Positions 10,583-22,045 of a stretch of 64,000 nucleotides of DNA are shown here, piece after piece. Source of the stretch: Lanius collurio (taxonomy: Eukaryota > Chordata > Aves > Passeriformes > Laniidae); NCBI GenBank assembly GCA_020086605.1, contig JACBWW010000012.1, forward strand, positions 11,741,925-11,805,924. The letters run 5' to 3'. How positions within the stretch are numbered: the stretch's first letter is position 1; every line of letters starts with the position of its first letter. The notes below the pieces were generated by a model. It saw nothing but the letters and a program-made list of their open reading frames with translations. It ran no database searches and was not told the DNA's origin. The translations under genes were made by a program, and so were the position numbers.

Positions 10583-13500
10583 GCAGCAGAAAAAACATCA
10601 TATGCAGGTCAACCTAGTGTTTTTATGCCTCTTTCAGTGCACATGATAATAATCAAGCCCTTCTTAGCAGCAGATAATAAGGGCTCAGGGGCAGCTTGGA
10701 GAAATTTGAGGTTTTGAGTTGTCCCATTTGCAATCAGTGGCACAGTGCAGCAAAAGACTGCTGATTGCTACCTTGCCCATCTAATCAGGTAGCAGATTAC
10801 TGCATCGCCCGGTGGCAGTTGGCTGTGCTGCCAGCTCCTTCCTCTAGCCATCATCACTGTTAGTACTCCATTTTCTTCACAAGGCTCTTCCTTCTGCCTA
10901 AACTAACTTTTCTATACAACTTAAGTGATCACAAGTCTAAAATGTGTTCAAGTATTAATGTATCCATTCTCAGAAATACCTTCAAGGGATACTTTATCTA
11001 AATCTCCTGTGCAGTAGTAAATGAATTTGTGGCTCTCTAAAGCATATTAAGTTAATTTATTCCTATATTCCACAGAGCTGGCTACTCAATTTTAGTCCCT
11101 CTCAGGAGGTAGGAGCTGAGGGAGGTGGATCAAGATTCTAATCTGGTAAACAGATTAAAAGATCTGAACTGGTATCTGGTTACATGTAGACATCTAAATC
11201 CTGGTCTCAATCCAGCTCACTGGTCACTGGGATTCCACAGGATTTTCTCTGTGTGGTATTTATCAGGTTTACTGTACCTAACAGTGTACAGCCATATCCA
11301 GGTTACTTTCCCTGTTTTGAAAACCACAGAGCTTGATATCCAGCTCAGTGTAACGTGCAGGCAATTTGCAGGAAGGGCTTTGCTTGGAGGTGTTTCTCAG
11401 AGAACATGACTGGGTGGAACACTGCTTGAGGAGAGTGTTTCTTCCCATGAGGTCCTTGGCTGCTCATGCATTTCACATTGTGGCACAAAAAAAAAAAAAA
11501 AATCACTGCTGTGGTTAAACTCAGTTCATTTATATAGATTTTCAGAAAACCTGGCCTGGGCTCTTCATGGATGATGTTTAGCATTTCTCCCCACCCACTC
11601 TATTTCAGAAAATACCTGTTTTAATGTTCATTGTTGCCAGGCAAGTGTCATTAATTGCTACTAATCACAAAGTTTGCAAAAAATCAATACAAAAAAACAA
11701 CAACTGAAATAGGAATGGCAGGGTTTTGACAATGAATTCCCTTCTTAGCTAAAATCAATTAAAAAAATTATTGCTTCTTCTACAGGATTGTATTTTGTTT
11801 AGGTTTTTGTTGTTGTTGTTGTTTTTTTTTTAATTTATTCTTTTCACACAGTAGTAGAAAAAGTATAATATTACTGAGGCAGGATGACGAGTTTGCACTT
11901 CTGCCCTGAGTGTCTCTGGAGTCCTCTGAGCACAGCTGGGGTGGAAATAATGCAGGAGAATGATGAACCATGAAACAGAGTTCCCACCCCAAGTGAAGCT
12001 GAAGAGTCAGTCTCACTATTTGTGAGTGCGTGTTTGAATTAGAAAAATAGGAGAAAGAAGAGGAGGAAAGAAAGATGTTATATTTTGCTAATATATGACT
12101 TCTCTTCCATCATGGTGGGATAGTTGTTGAATGATTACATTTATCTCCCACTCAATTTGCATTTTTTTCTGCAGGTCTGTTCCTTACATGAGACATAGTG
12201 AGGAAATGAATCAAGTTCCTCGATGTACAAAATCATAGTTTGAAGTTTATCCAACATAAGCTCAGAGAATAAAAGCATTTTAGAAAATGAACTTTTTATT
12301 TTTTCCATTTTTGGAAAAGAACTACTATTTAAACCTGATATGATTCAGAACACACAACTGAACCAAAACATACAGAGTCTTACATACAATAAATTATCTA
12401 CAGATTGAAGAGAGAATTAGAGAAAAATGGCCTTGTGTACCACAAAAGAGAGTAAAACCCCCATCCCTCTAAACCATCTTATTCTTTGCATTTTGATTAG
12501 CAGCAACAAAAAAATCCAGGGAAAAATCGTTTCCATGTAATGTGATTTATGGTCCATTGTCTAAACATTTGCACCTGAAATATTTGGCTGAGGATGTTCC
12601 TAGCACCAACACAACAGAAGTTACCAAACATTACACATGGGCCAGATCTCAGCACAGCCTTGCAGCACTGTAGGAGCGCAGCCCTTCCCAGCTGTCCTTG
12701 TCTCCTGCCTTCCCAGTGAAGGAGTTGGATAAAATAAAGCACTTTGTTTCTCCTCCCTGAGTGCCATCCCAGCTAATTAGAGATGAGCAAAGTGGGACAA
12801 ATTTTGACTTCTCTGGCAACTCCCAATGTCTGTTTTTTGGCAGCAGCAGCCACAGGAGAAGCCTTATGGAAGGACCAGGGCAAGGCTGATCACAAGCCTG
12901 AAGTGCATGAGGCTGATGCACACCTCTGCAAGGTATGGTGAGGCTCCTCTCCACTAGCAGCAGTGATTATTTGTCCACCAGAAACCTTTGTTTGTTTCCC
13001 ACTGGGTTCTTCAATTCAAGGGAGATTAAAACCTCTCAAAATAGCAAGTGCCAGAAACATCACTGCCATGTTTGTGCCATTATCATGCTGTTAAGGAAAC
13101 TGCTGAAGGTCCTTCATTCTCCCATGATTTATTTTGCAGTGAGATCAACTTTGTGAGACCTGTTTATATCCAATAAGAACCCTCTAGAGAAGAAAATACA
13201 ATATTTTATTTAAGACAAAACTGAGTTGAGCAAATAAATATCTGGTGAATCCATACTCTTTCTGTTTACAAGTTGTCTGCAAACATATTACAAACCTGTC
13301 ACCTTCCCTGCCCAAAATTAATTTCCAAGTAATTTATATTAATAATATTAGGTTTATATTATGTGTCTGTACAATATATATACCTAGCTTGTTATGAGTA
13401 TACCATACTCAAGATTTCAGATGGTTCTGTACATTGGCATGCTTCAGTTTCCTGGTTGGATGTGGATCAAGCTTTTGGGAAGGATTTATGTGGCTGATAA

Positions 13501-15340
13501 ATAATAGGCCGTTCAGAAGAAGCCAGTGAACATTCCTGTCAGATTCTTAGCTTACTTGAGTATTTATGGAACATTTGATTATATAAGTATTATGGGCTTA
13601 TTCTAAGTGAACATTAAATAAACCAAGTCACCACTCAGTATGAATATTTTCCCAGTTTCTATAATAAACACCTTGTATATTTTCCACTGGCATGGAGAAC
13701 AAAGTGAAAATCTCTTTGAAGTTTTGCATTACTGCACGTCTTAAGCATTATGGCTTGTGTCCTCTGTATGCAAAGAGATGGCTTAAATTAATACTTCATT
13801 AAACAAAGAATTTTGAAATACATTTTTGACCTGCCTTGACACCTGGATGGTATTTTTGTGGGTTTTTTTTCCTCTAGGTTCATAAGGGCCAGAGTTCCAT
13901 GATGAATACTGAGATTCCCAGAAGCACTGATTAAAACCACCACATAATATCAGACTGGAAATAAAATCACCAGTGTTAACACCACCAGCCTGGTGCAGGT
14001 GCTCAGCCCCTTGGTCAATGAACTCATCATAAATATGCATGGTTCAGAGCTGCTGAACACCCATTGCTCCTGCTAATTTGTATACAGGCTGTGGGTGTTT
14101 GCTAAAAATTAGTTCCTAATGTTTCTCTAAGCTAAGGGAGGTGAGGGGAATGGAGATGTAGGGAAAGCGAAAACATGAGCAACTGCACATATCTCAGCAT
14201 AAAATATTTTTTGACTGGGAAAGAGGAAGAAGAGCAAGAAGCAACATTGGCTGAAATGGTAATAATCAAGGGGAAATATATCTTAGAAGAAATACAAATC
14301 ATGTTATGCTGATAAAACCTTGGAAAAACTGTGAGTTTGAAAACACAAAAAGGAAGGCTGGAATATTACACAACATCCCGAACAGGTTCAGAGGATCACG
14401 GCCACTCTGGGACTGTCTTCTGATGCTGAGTGGAGCTGAAGAAACCCCAGATTTCATCTTGCATCCACTGTAGTGACCAAAGCAGATGAAATGGCCAAAC
14501 AAAACAAAAAACTCAACAATCGACACCCCCTTACTCAAACCACCCAATGAAAAAGAAAATCAAGCACAGAGGAGTAAGGAAGGAACTTGAATTTTAAAGT
14601 TCCCAGAATAGCAAGATGAGACAAAATACCTTTCTCTGTTTGTGCAAAGTCTGCACAAGGTGGATACCTAAAAATACAGTCAAATATTCCTTTGAAAATT
14701 GTCCATGGGTGATTTGTGCATCCCAGCTGTAAAGCTTTGTAAATAATGAAGTTTTCTATGTCCTTTTAAAACTCTCCAAGGATGTTGCAGAGCTATCAGC
14801 TGTCAAAATAGCATTCCCCAGCTTGTGCACAGCAAAAACAAATGTTCTTGCACCTGCCAAATTCAATTGTACAAGAGGAAGCACCAGTTGACCAGTGTGA
14901 AAAGAGAGGAGGAAGCAGATCTGCAAAAAGGGGTAGGTACATCTGCTGGATATAGATACACACTGTTGGGAGATGAGAAATGTAGCTTAAAAAAACCCCA
15001 AATCATAATATCCCCCAACTCTGACTTCTGCCATAGGCAAAATCCTTTTGACTTCGGTGCATTTGTATTCTCTGTTGCTATCTCCTGATGTTGTAGGATT
15101 GCAGACATCCAAATATTAAATTTTTTTAAGTTTGTATAATTGGAATGGAAAAAATGAAAATTATCAGTACTGTTGATAGACAGCTAAGATCAATCCTAGT
15201 TTTAAAGACAACAAAATATCAAGAGCTGCTCAAAGTTGTGATTTTATTTGGGGTTCTTTTAGGTGCCATTCTGTCAGAGAACATGGTAGTATTTTTCAAA
15301 GCCAGGAGCTCTTCCACATTTCCACTTATTGTGGAAATAA
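10583..15340. other. AT-rich sequence without a recognised gene
   Basis: Nothing assignable to a gene. An A(15+) run lies at about 11,487-11,502 and a TTG repeat with a T run at about 11,803-11,832. A weak 8-9 bp stem occurs near 10,765-10,805. Minus-strand frames around 12,500-12,950 and 13,783-14,040 have no recognisable domain. Confidence 0.5.
11803..11832. repeat. (TTG)n followed by T run
   Basis: About five GTT/TTG units run directly into a T(10) tract. Simple repeat; on the minus strand it gives a poly-glutamine-like frame (QQQQQ), which is a repeat artefact. Confidence 0.85.
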
Positions 15341-15562
15341 GCTGTGTCAGGGGAGATTTAGATTGGATGTTAGGAAATGATTCTTTGCCCAGAGGGTGTC
15401 TGGGCACTGGAACAGGCTCCCCAGGGAAGTGGTCACAGCACCAGCCTGACAGAGGTCAAGAAGCATTTGGACAATGCTCTCAGGCACATGGGTGACTCTT
15501 GGGGCTGTCCTGTGCAGGGCCAGGAGCTGGACTTTAGTGATCTTTCTACCCAGGATTATTCT
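15341..15562 (+). mobile_element. CR1 LINE 3' end
   Basis: A short 5'-truncated CR1 copy in + orientation. The segment from GGGGAGATTTAGATTGGATG through GGGCACTGGAACAGGCTCCC to GTGGTCACAGCACC is the conserved 3' coding and UTR block of avian CR1. It parallels the block at 10,345-10,440 of the longer copy and the block at 51,560-51,650. The element reaches its 3' terminus near CAGGATTATTCTATTCTAG, where the usual short tail has become the adjoining pentanucleotide satellite. No coding capacity remains. Confidence 0.92.
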
Positions 15563-15622
15563 ATTCTAGTCTAGTCTAGTCTAGTCTAGTCTAGTCTAGT
15601 CCAGTTCAGTCCAGTCCAGTCC
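15563..15622. repeat. Pentanucleotide satellite (CTAGT)n with CCAGT variants
   Basis: Seven perfect CTAGT units (15,566-15,600) are followed by variant units CCAGT, TCAGT, CCAGT, CCAGT. It begins directly at the CR1 3' terminus, whose normal tail is built from ATTCTATGAT-like units. The array therefore probably grew from that tail by slippage after point mutation to ATTCTAG. Reads on the minus strand as repeated W-T-G-L-N and similar, which is not a gene. Confidence 0.95.
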
Positions 15623-18600
15623 ATCACTCTGAGTAAAGGGGGAGGGAGTAAACATGTAGATGTTAATGCATAGAATGGGTAAATTAAAAAAAAATCTAAT
15701 TTTTTGCTATGGTCTAGAGAATTAGTGCTTGGGCTCCTTTTAAACCAGAGTGCTCTGGGTATCTGGTATCTCAAAACAGTCCACATACTGTCAGACAAAT
15801 ATTGGGCAGTGTTATTATCCAAACCTGTCTTCACTTTCAGTTGGTTATTTCACTTCATCTGCAATCTGTGTGTTTCCAGGGAGACAAGGTAAAAGGATAG
15901 CACAGATTAGCTGGTCTAATGAGGATCCTGCCTAAGGATCAACATGAGAATGACTAATGCCAAGGACAAATTTTCTAGCGGTGCCACAGGCTTCAGTGTA
16001 CATACACAGCAGTTATGCTTTTGAGTTGGGCAACGGCAGTTCAAAGCTCATAGATCTTCACATAATGAATTTTTCTGTCTTGTCAATCTTCTCTTTTGCA
16101 AGGACCAGCTTGGGTGATTGATTTCAAAATAAGAGTGCTATAATCCATCCTAGAGAAACCAGGTGTAAATGCTCTACTGGGACAGATGCAAGGCAAGAAC
16201 TCTTCTGAGAGGTTGTGTTGACTGTTACACCATGGAAAATAAAACTTGATATAGTTGGTAAGGGTATGTTAAAAGAGAGTGAGTCTAAAAGAGATGAAAT
16301 AAGAACAGGATACCATATACTGCACTTACACCTTGATAGAGCACAAGGGTTCATACTTTATATAGCAGTGACCTAAAAAGCCCTTTTTTATTCTTAAAAG
16401 CCTAATCTTGAATTGGCTGTTCTCTGGAAACACAATCTTGCACTCAAGTGCTAGTAATTCAGGGGAAAGAACAAGTCTTTACTGCATAAATTGGTATTGC
16501 TGCAGAGCCCAGTCAGAGGAGGGCACACAAAATGTGACAGCTTCTCTCAAAATATTTTGACCTTCTGACCATGGAAATGAGGAAAATGGGGACACAGATA
16601 ATGAAAATAAACATGGTCAGTGGCAAAGTCAGTGGTAAAACCCATGGTCTCCTGAGATCCGGCCTGGAGTACTTTCATTTGGACTGCCCTGTGTGTCTGA
16701 AAGAGAATTCAGAGCACTACATAAATACTGCTCATTCAAATAAATCTGCTGCAAGGGAGGCTGATTGGTAGACAGGCAGTAGAAATATTACAATTAAAAA
16801 TAAGGGGAGAAAATCTCACTGAGAAAATGCAATACTGAATCTGTAATTGCCTTTAAAAAAATTCCTGTTGTTAATGCTGACTGATGGCATAACAGAATAT
16901 TGAAATTGATATGATAATGATTTTTAAAAATTTTATTGAAGGAGATGCCTTTCAGGAAAATCCTGTTGGGTACCAAGGTATAAGTTTAGATATTTCTCTT
17001 AAACTACATTAGGCATAAATATTTGCCATGTGATCTTTCAAGTTTTTTTTAGCAGTACTTCATTCAAATGGCAGGTGACCATTCCAAAGTACAGAACTGC
17101 TGAAATCTAGCTTAATTTATGTATCTGCCATTCTAAGGAGTCTGCATCAACTTATTTCCCCCCTGGTTTTAGTGGAGGAGGAGCAGCAGCAGCGCCAGCC
17201 TTGAATTGAAACCTTTAGATACCCAAGATGCAAGTATAAATGATAAAATAAAGCAGGGGAGAAGTTTTGTCTTACTTTCAGGTGAACAGTATTTGAACAC
17301 CATTTGAATATAGAGGACTTATTCTGAAATGTGGTTCCTGGATTTGAACAGTTTGTATTTCATCTCACCTCTAAATATGAATGAATTTAAATATGAATGA
17401 GGAACTGCAGGCTCATAGTAGGCCATTAGATTTGGGGATGTTTAAATAATTGAGCTTCTTAAGTAGCATGAAATCCATGTGTGGCTTGTAATGATTGATC
17501 CATTCGAGTGAGCTGCTTTCTGCAACAGAAGAACATTTTCATCCATTCTTTTGGGGGTGCCTATGTTGATTACAGTGTGTTCATACAGTGTAGGATGAAA
17601 TACATGGCCTTGAATAATAACTTTCATTTTTCACATGTAAAACAATACTGTGATTCTATCATTCTTAAAAGCCTATTGCAAGGTCTTTTGTTCAATACTG
17701 CTTCCAGAAGTTTTTGGAGCATAAAATTATGGAGTATGTTATTGTCTGATAACAGGACATATGAAGGGCACACACATTTCTGAACCTTCTAAAAGAATGG
17801 AGGAGATCTTTATGCAAATACTTGCAGACTCTAATCACTTTTTAAAATCCATGTCATCTATTGAATTTCATTGGCAGCTAAACATGTGGAAAGTATAACT
17901 TTATAAACACTAAAATATTTCTCAATACACATGGAAAATTACACATAATAAAAGATTTTGAAGGTGGTGAAGGTGGTATGGACTGTTTGAAAGCACTCAC
18001 TGTAAAGCACAGACTTAAAATTCTCCTGAAGAATGAGGATGAGGATGTAAGAGCCCTTTCTCATCTGCTGAGCTTAATTTTGTGGCATCCTTAAGCGGCT
18101 TTGTCAGTAGATTAGCACTGGCAATGCTACAATGATATGTGTAGGCCAAAAATAGCTGTTCCTAAGGTACTTCTGAAATGAAATTTCTGAAAGGAAAATG
18201 AAAAGCTAAATATACTCTGCAGGACTCTGGAGAACAAGGTTTAAATGAGCTGCATAAATGTGAAGATTTCCCTCCATCCATTTATCACATCACAATTCTT
18301 AAATGTATTTAGGTATGTAAAATTTATAGTCTTTGTCTGAGTCAGAGAACTAAATAGTGCTTCCTTTTTTCTTATTTTTTTTAATCATACAAGTTGTTAA
18401 TCAAATGGTTAATACACCAGCATGATTTTTCATGCCCTAAATGCCATAAAAAAAAAAAGTGAGCTACTAATCATTTAGATAAAGTGGATTCATAAGCCTG
18501 GGTTATGCATTGTATATCTTCATTCAGAAACCAAGTCTGCTACTAATCTTAATTATTTCTTCTGCAGTTATATGTCACAGATGGCTCTTATTAAATTTAT

Positions 18601-20091
18601 TTTTCTTTAGAGCTTACATGGTAAATATGCTGTTTCAAAATGAGATACGTCCTGAAATACTTACTCTCTGACACCATCTATCTTCATGATGAGTGGTGAA
18701 ATGGAAATTGCCATGGTCAGCTGGTGGAAGCTTTCAAAGAGAACTTGTGTCAGAAAGTAAATCTTGCTAGTGGTCTGCAGTTCCTTCTAAAGTATACCTA
18801 ATGAGTGTTTAAGTAACACAGGATGTAGTGCGATATATACATGTGAGTTTTTAGCTGGGACTGTAATTAATTTGCATTTTTAAAATTCTAAAAGCCGAAA
18901 ATCATTATCTCCAGTAGTTGCACTAACCTGCAATGCTGAAGGCTGCCAACACAAGAGCTTAATCCTGCCTTGATATCATGACACACCCACAGTATGGCAA
19001 GTCAGGGGAGAAATTCCATTGAAGTTGATGCTGATTTTTCCATTAACTTTACTAAGATGAGATTTGACCTCAGGAGAGGTTGCTACACTGATATTTTTTG
19101 TTTATTAGTCTTTGAAGTTTTCTCATTTTTCTTCATACCTCAGTAGAGGTTTCAGGATTATTTTTTAACATCCATTTGATCAGGCTCCTACATTCTAGTT
19201 GTTTTCAGCTCAAAATGTTAGAAAAAAATTTAAAAACCCACTTCTGTTGATGCATGAAAATTGCTTTTAATTTCATGGATTGTCTTGCATCTTTTAATTC
19301 TGGATTAACTATGTAAAAGAGAGAGTAGAAATGCCTAAGAATAAGGGAATCATATCAAAGTAGAAATAGAAAAGTCTTACATTTAAACCACTTCTCCTCA
19401 AAGGACTGTTTTTTCAAAAGTATGTGCTCCAACTAGACATGAAAGGCAGCGTTTTGCTGACTTAGGGGAAGAGCCTACACATAAAGGATGAAGACAAGAA
19501 CTACACACCAATTTGAATATTACAAAAGAACAGTGAGAAAAGGAAGTTTATACAGCTGGTAGCAGCTGGCAGCAAACAAGTAACCCAGCATCCTCTGTCT
19601 GAGAAATGGTTGCTCTGAGGATGCCTGACAGAGGTGGAGGTACCATAACAGGGGCTGTGTAGCCTCAAATGAGTGTGGGAAGAAGCACAAATATTCATAC
19701 ACGTGTAAATCAGGCCATTCAAGATCTGTTTTCTCAGTTCTGCCTTTGTGATACTGTTCTGCAGTGGTGTTACAGACCTTCTTGAAGGCCTACCCAGGCT
19801 GCTGTTGGCCTGTGAAATGTGATGTTGCCATTGCCTGCTTGTGATTCCTCTGCTCTAGAGAATCAAAGATCAAGCTAATGATAAAAATTTAACATATAAA
19901 ATGGGATGCAGAGATGAACAACAGCTAGATGAAGCATGACCACTCTTATTGGGGTGGAACGTGATTCTGTTTTGGAGCAGGCAAATGGGCTTCTCAGCTT
20001 TCCTTATGGGGATGTCCTCTGTGGGGAGGAATGTTATGATCTCATTATTGAGAGATGCCTCTGCCCAAATTAAGGTGCAAATATTGGCATA
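15623..20091. other. AT-rich sequence without a recognised gene
   Basis: No gene or RNA recognised. A 16-bp imperfect tandem duplication (AAATATGAATGA units) lies at about 17,372-17,400. A possible ancient dispersed repeat lies at about 18,985-19,080. Frames are all below 92 codons and unremarkable. Confidence 0.5.
18985..19080 (-). repeat. Possible ancient amniote dispersed repeat
   Basis: Read on the minus strand, the segment has GGTCAAATCTCATCTTAGTA, then a TTAATGG stretch, then CAACTTCAATGGAATTTCTC. The GGTCAAAT...ACTTCAATGGA pattern resembles old palindromic repeats that I recall from turtle, crocodile and bird genomes. The match is from memory, partial and degraded, so the family is not named. 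Confidence 0.25.
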
Positions 20092-20962
20092 TGTTGCGGT
20101 CAATAGCATGGATTTAATTTAGCATTGAATGTGCTAGGCAGAGAGATAGAAAGAAACAGAAAGAGAGGAGAGAGACACAGACTGAGCAGAAGATAGTCAC
20201 CACCTATGGATCTGGCAGCAATTTGTTGGTCCTTCTTCACCCTGGGCTTCTCAGTGGTCCGAGTCCTGACGACATTCAAAATTTTTCTCTATTTATACAG
20301 TTTTGCAAACAAAGGGATAAGTGCTCATTGGCTACACAGTTCTCTTATTATGTGGTTTAAATGATCCCCTTGCTTCTAATGTTAAATGGACCTATGCTCA
20401 GTCTTTTTCTTCTGAGTCAGTGGATTTCTTAGATTGATGGTCTGTGAGTTGGTGGTCACCAACCCCCCTTGCTAGAATTACCTTATACCCAGCCTGGGCT
20501 GATTTCAGCACATTTGCTGAGCTGGCTTTCCTTGTGGCCATAAATTCTGCCACCAGCAGTGAGACATTCTTCTCCCCCAGCTTTGCTAACTCATCCTAGG
20601 TCTGAGATAAAATAAAGGTGGTACTATTGTCTGAGTGTTATCTCAAGTTCCAGCTATGGTGGTTTAACTTACAGTCCAAGTTCCAGGTGTCCACAGAGGA
20701 ATATTCTGTGGGGGCTTCAGTGGCTGGTGGTGGTCACAGGTGCCATCTGTCCCATAACTTTGTTTGATGGGTGATGTGCTTATGATCTTCTTTACACAGT
20801 TTTCCACAGTGGGAATTTTTGTTTGGATGAGTTACCCAGGATGTGCTACCCAGATCTCAGCTCTGCCAGGCTTGGGGTTGGTGCCTTCCTGCTGCTCTGT
20901 TCTGTGCTTATCTTGTGGCAAAGTCCATCTGTGGCCTTAACAGTGTTTGAGACAGGCAAATG
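20092..20962. mobile_element. LTR / endogenous-retrovirus-like element, copy 1
   Basis: Positions 20,443-20,962 recur in inverted orientation at 63,474-64,000, proving a dispersed repeat. Signals fit a long terminal repeat but its direction is unsettled. On the + strand there is AATAAA at about 20,610. On the - strand there is a good TATA box (TATAAATAG, about 20,298-20,290) placed about 200 bases before the proposed outer end at 20,092 (TG on +, CA on -). The + segment near 20,710, TGGGGGCTT, resembles the first bases of a tRNA-Pro primer-binding site, but only about eight bases agree. Reading frames inside (for example 20,823-21,143 +) are short and conflict between copies, so no protein is assigned. 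The outer boundary at 20,092 is a guess without a confirmed target duplication. Elements with this type of U3/R sequence are common in songbirds as far as I recall. Confidence 0.5.
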
Positions 20963-22007
20963 GGATCTCGAAGTCCCTACACCATCCTGTGAATCAAAGA
21001 TTGTCTTCCAGGGGCTTTTTGTCAGTTCACAGGTTGCCCATGGTAGTGATGTGAATATAGTAGATAGCAGGAAAAAAGACAAAAGCAGCAGACACAATAA
21101 GGCAAGTTACCATACAGAGTACAGTAGATATCCCAGTCATTAAATATGTAAATCCAATTGCAATCATCAACCCAATTCTCATCAGCCACTGCCTCATCCC
21201 TGTTAGTCCCAAGGATCACAGTGTTCTTTCAAGAATAGTGGTTGTGAGGGATTCCATAGTACTGTGCCTGTTGGATGGGGTCCCAATGACTTGAAATTAG
21301 TCATAGAATTACACAGTGGCTCTTGATTTTTAAATTCCATGGAGGGGTAACCCCAACAGATCATGTATTAAGATGCACATTTGCTTAATCAGCCAAATCT
21401 CAAGGGGATCTTGAGGTCTCATACAAAAATTGATTATCTTTGTACACTGGAACAAGTGTGAATGGGTTTGCTGAGGAGGTGTGTTCACATAATTTAATGG
21501 CTTTAAAATAGGTTTCTCTCTCAACTGCACCCACATATAATTGGAAGAATTTTATTAACAATGCTCCTGTCCAACTAGGTAATTCCATACACCATGAAAA
21601 ACTAATTTTTAATGTAAAAAGTTCTCATGCAAAATATCAAGAAGTTCTCATACAAAAGTTTCTTATGCAAACATATCCTTATATTGAGCCCATACTTTAT
21701 TCTCCATGGGAGAGTTAGGGAACTCCATGGGGTAGAGTACAGATCTGTTGTGATTTAATCCTGACACAAACCAAAAACTGTGGTTTACTGTTGGTGGGGT
21801 TATAAGTGAAATTATTGTCTTTTTCAAATTTAGTTATATTATCTTAGGTTGTTTTCTTTTTTGTTAGAATTTCAGTGGGCAAATTGCCCTCACCACATTC
21901 CTTTAAAATTGTTGCCACAGTAAATTGTTGCTGCAGTAAATTGCACAGTAAAAGCTGAGAAGAAGTGCTTGAGACAGGCAACTGTAATCTTTAATTCCTT
22001 ACAAGGA

Positions 22008-22010
<3 letters not shown>
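20963..22010. other. Region adjoining LTR-like copy 1, possible internal sequence
   Basis: This kilobase lies between the part of copy 1 shared with copy 2 and a (GA)n tract. Minus-strand frames at 21,400-21,588 (62 codons), 21,330-21,536 (68) and 21,027-21,212 (61, strongly hydrophobic with two or more membrane-like segments) follow each other and are separated by stops and frame changes. This could be a decayed viral envelope or membrane-protein gene lying just before an LTR read on the - strand. I cannot identify a family. At 21,967-21,987 a short sequence matches copy 2 where it departs from copy 1. Imperfect tandem units (AAGTTCTCATGCAAAA) occur at about 21,617-21,672. Confidence 0.3.

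Positions 22011-22041
<31 letters not shown>
22010..22041. repeat. (GA)n dinucleotide microsatellite
   Basis: About 15 uninterrupted GA units preceded by imperfect GGA. Likely polymorphic in length. It lies about 25 bases beyond the short sequence that may mark the far end of the LTR-like element. Confidence 0.95.

Positions 22042-22045
<4 letters not shown>

Noticed and set aside
10757..10810. Stem-loop around GATTGCTACC...GGTAGCAGATT
   Set aside because: Only about eight or nine consecutive pairs before mismatches; not distinctive.
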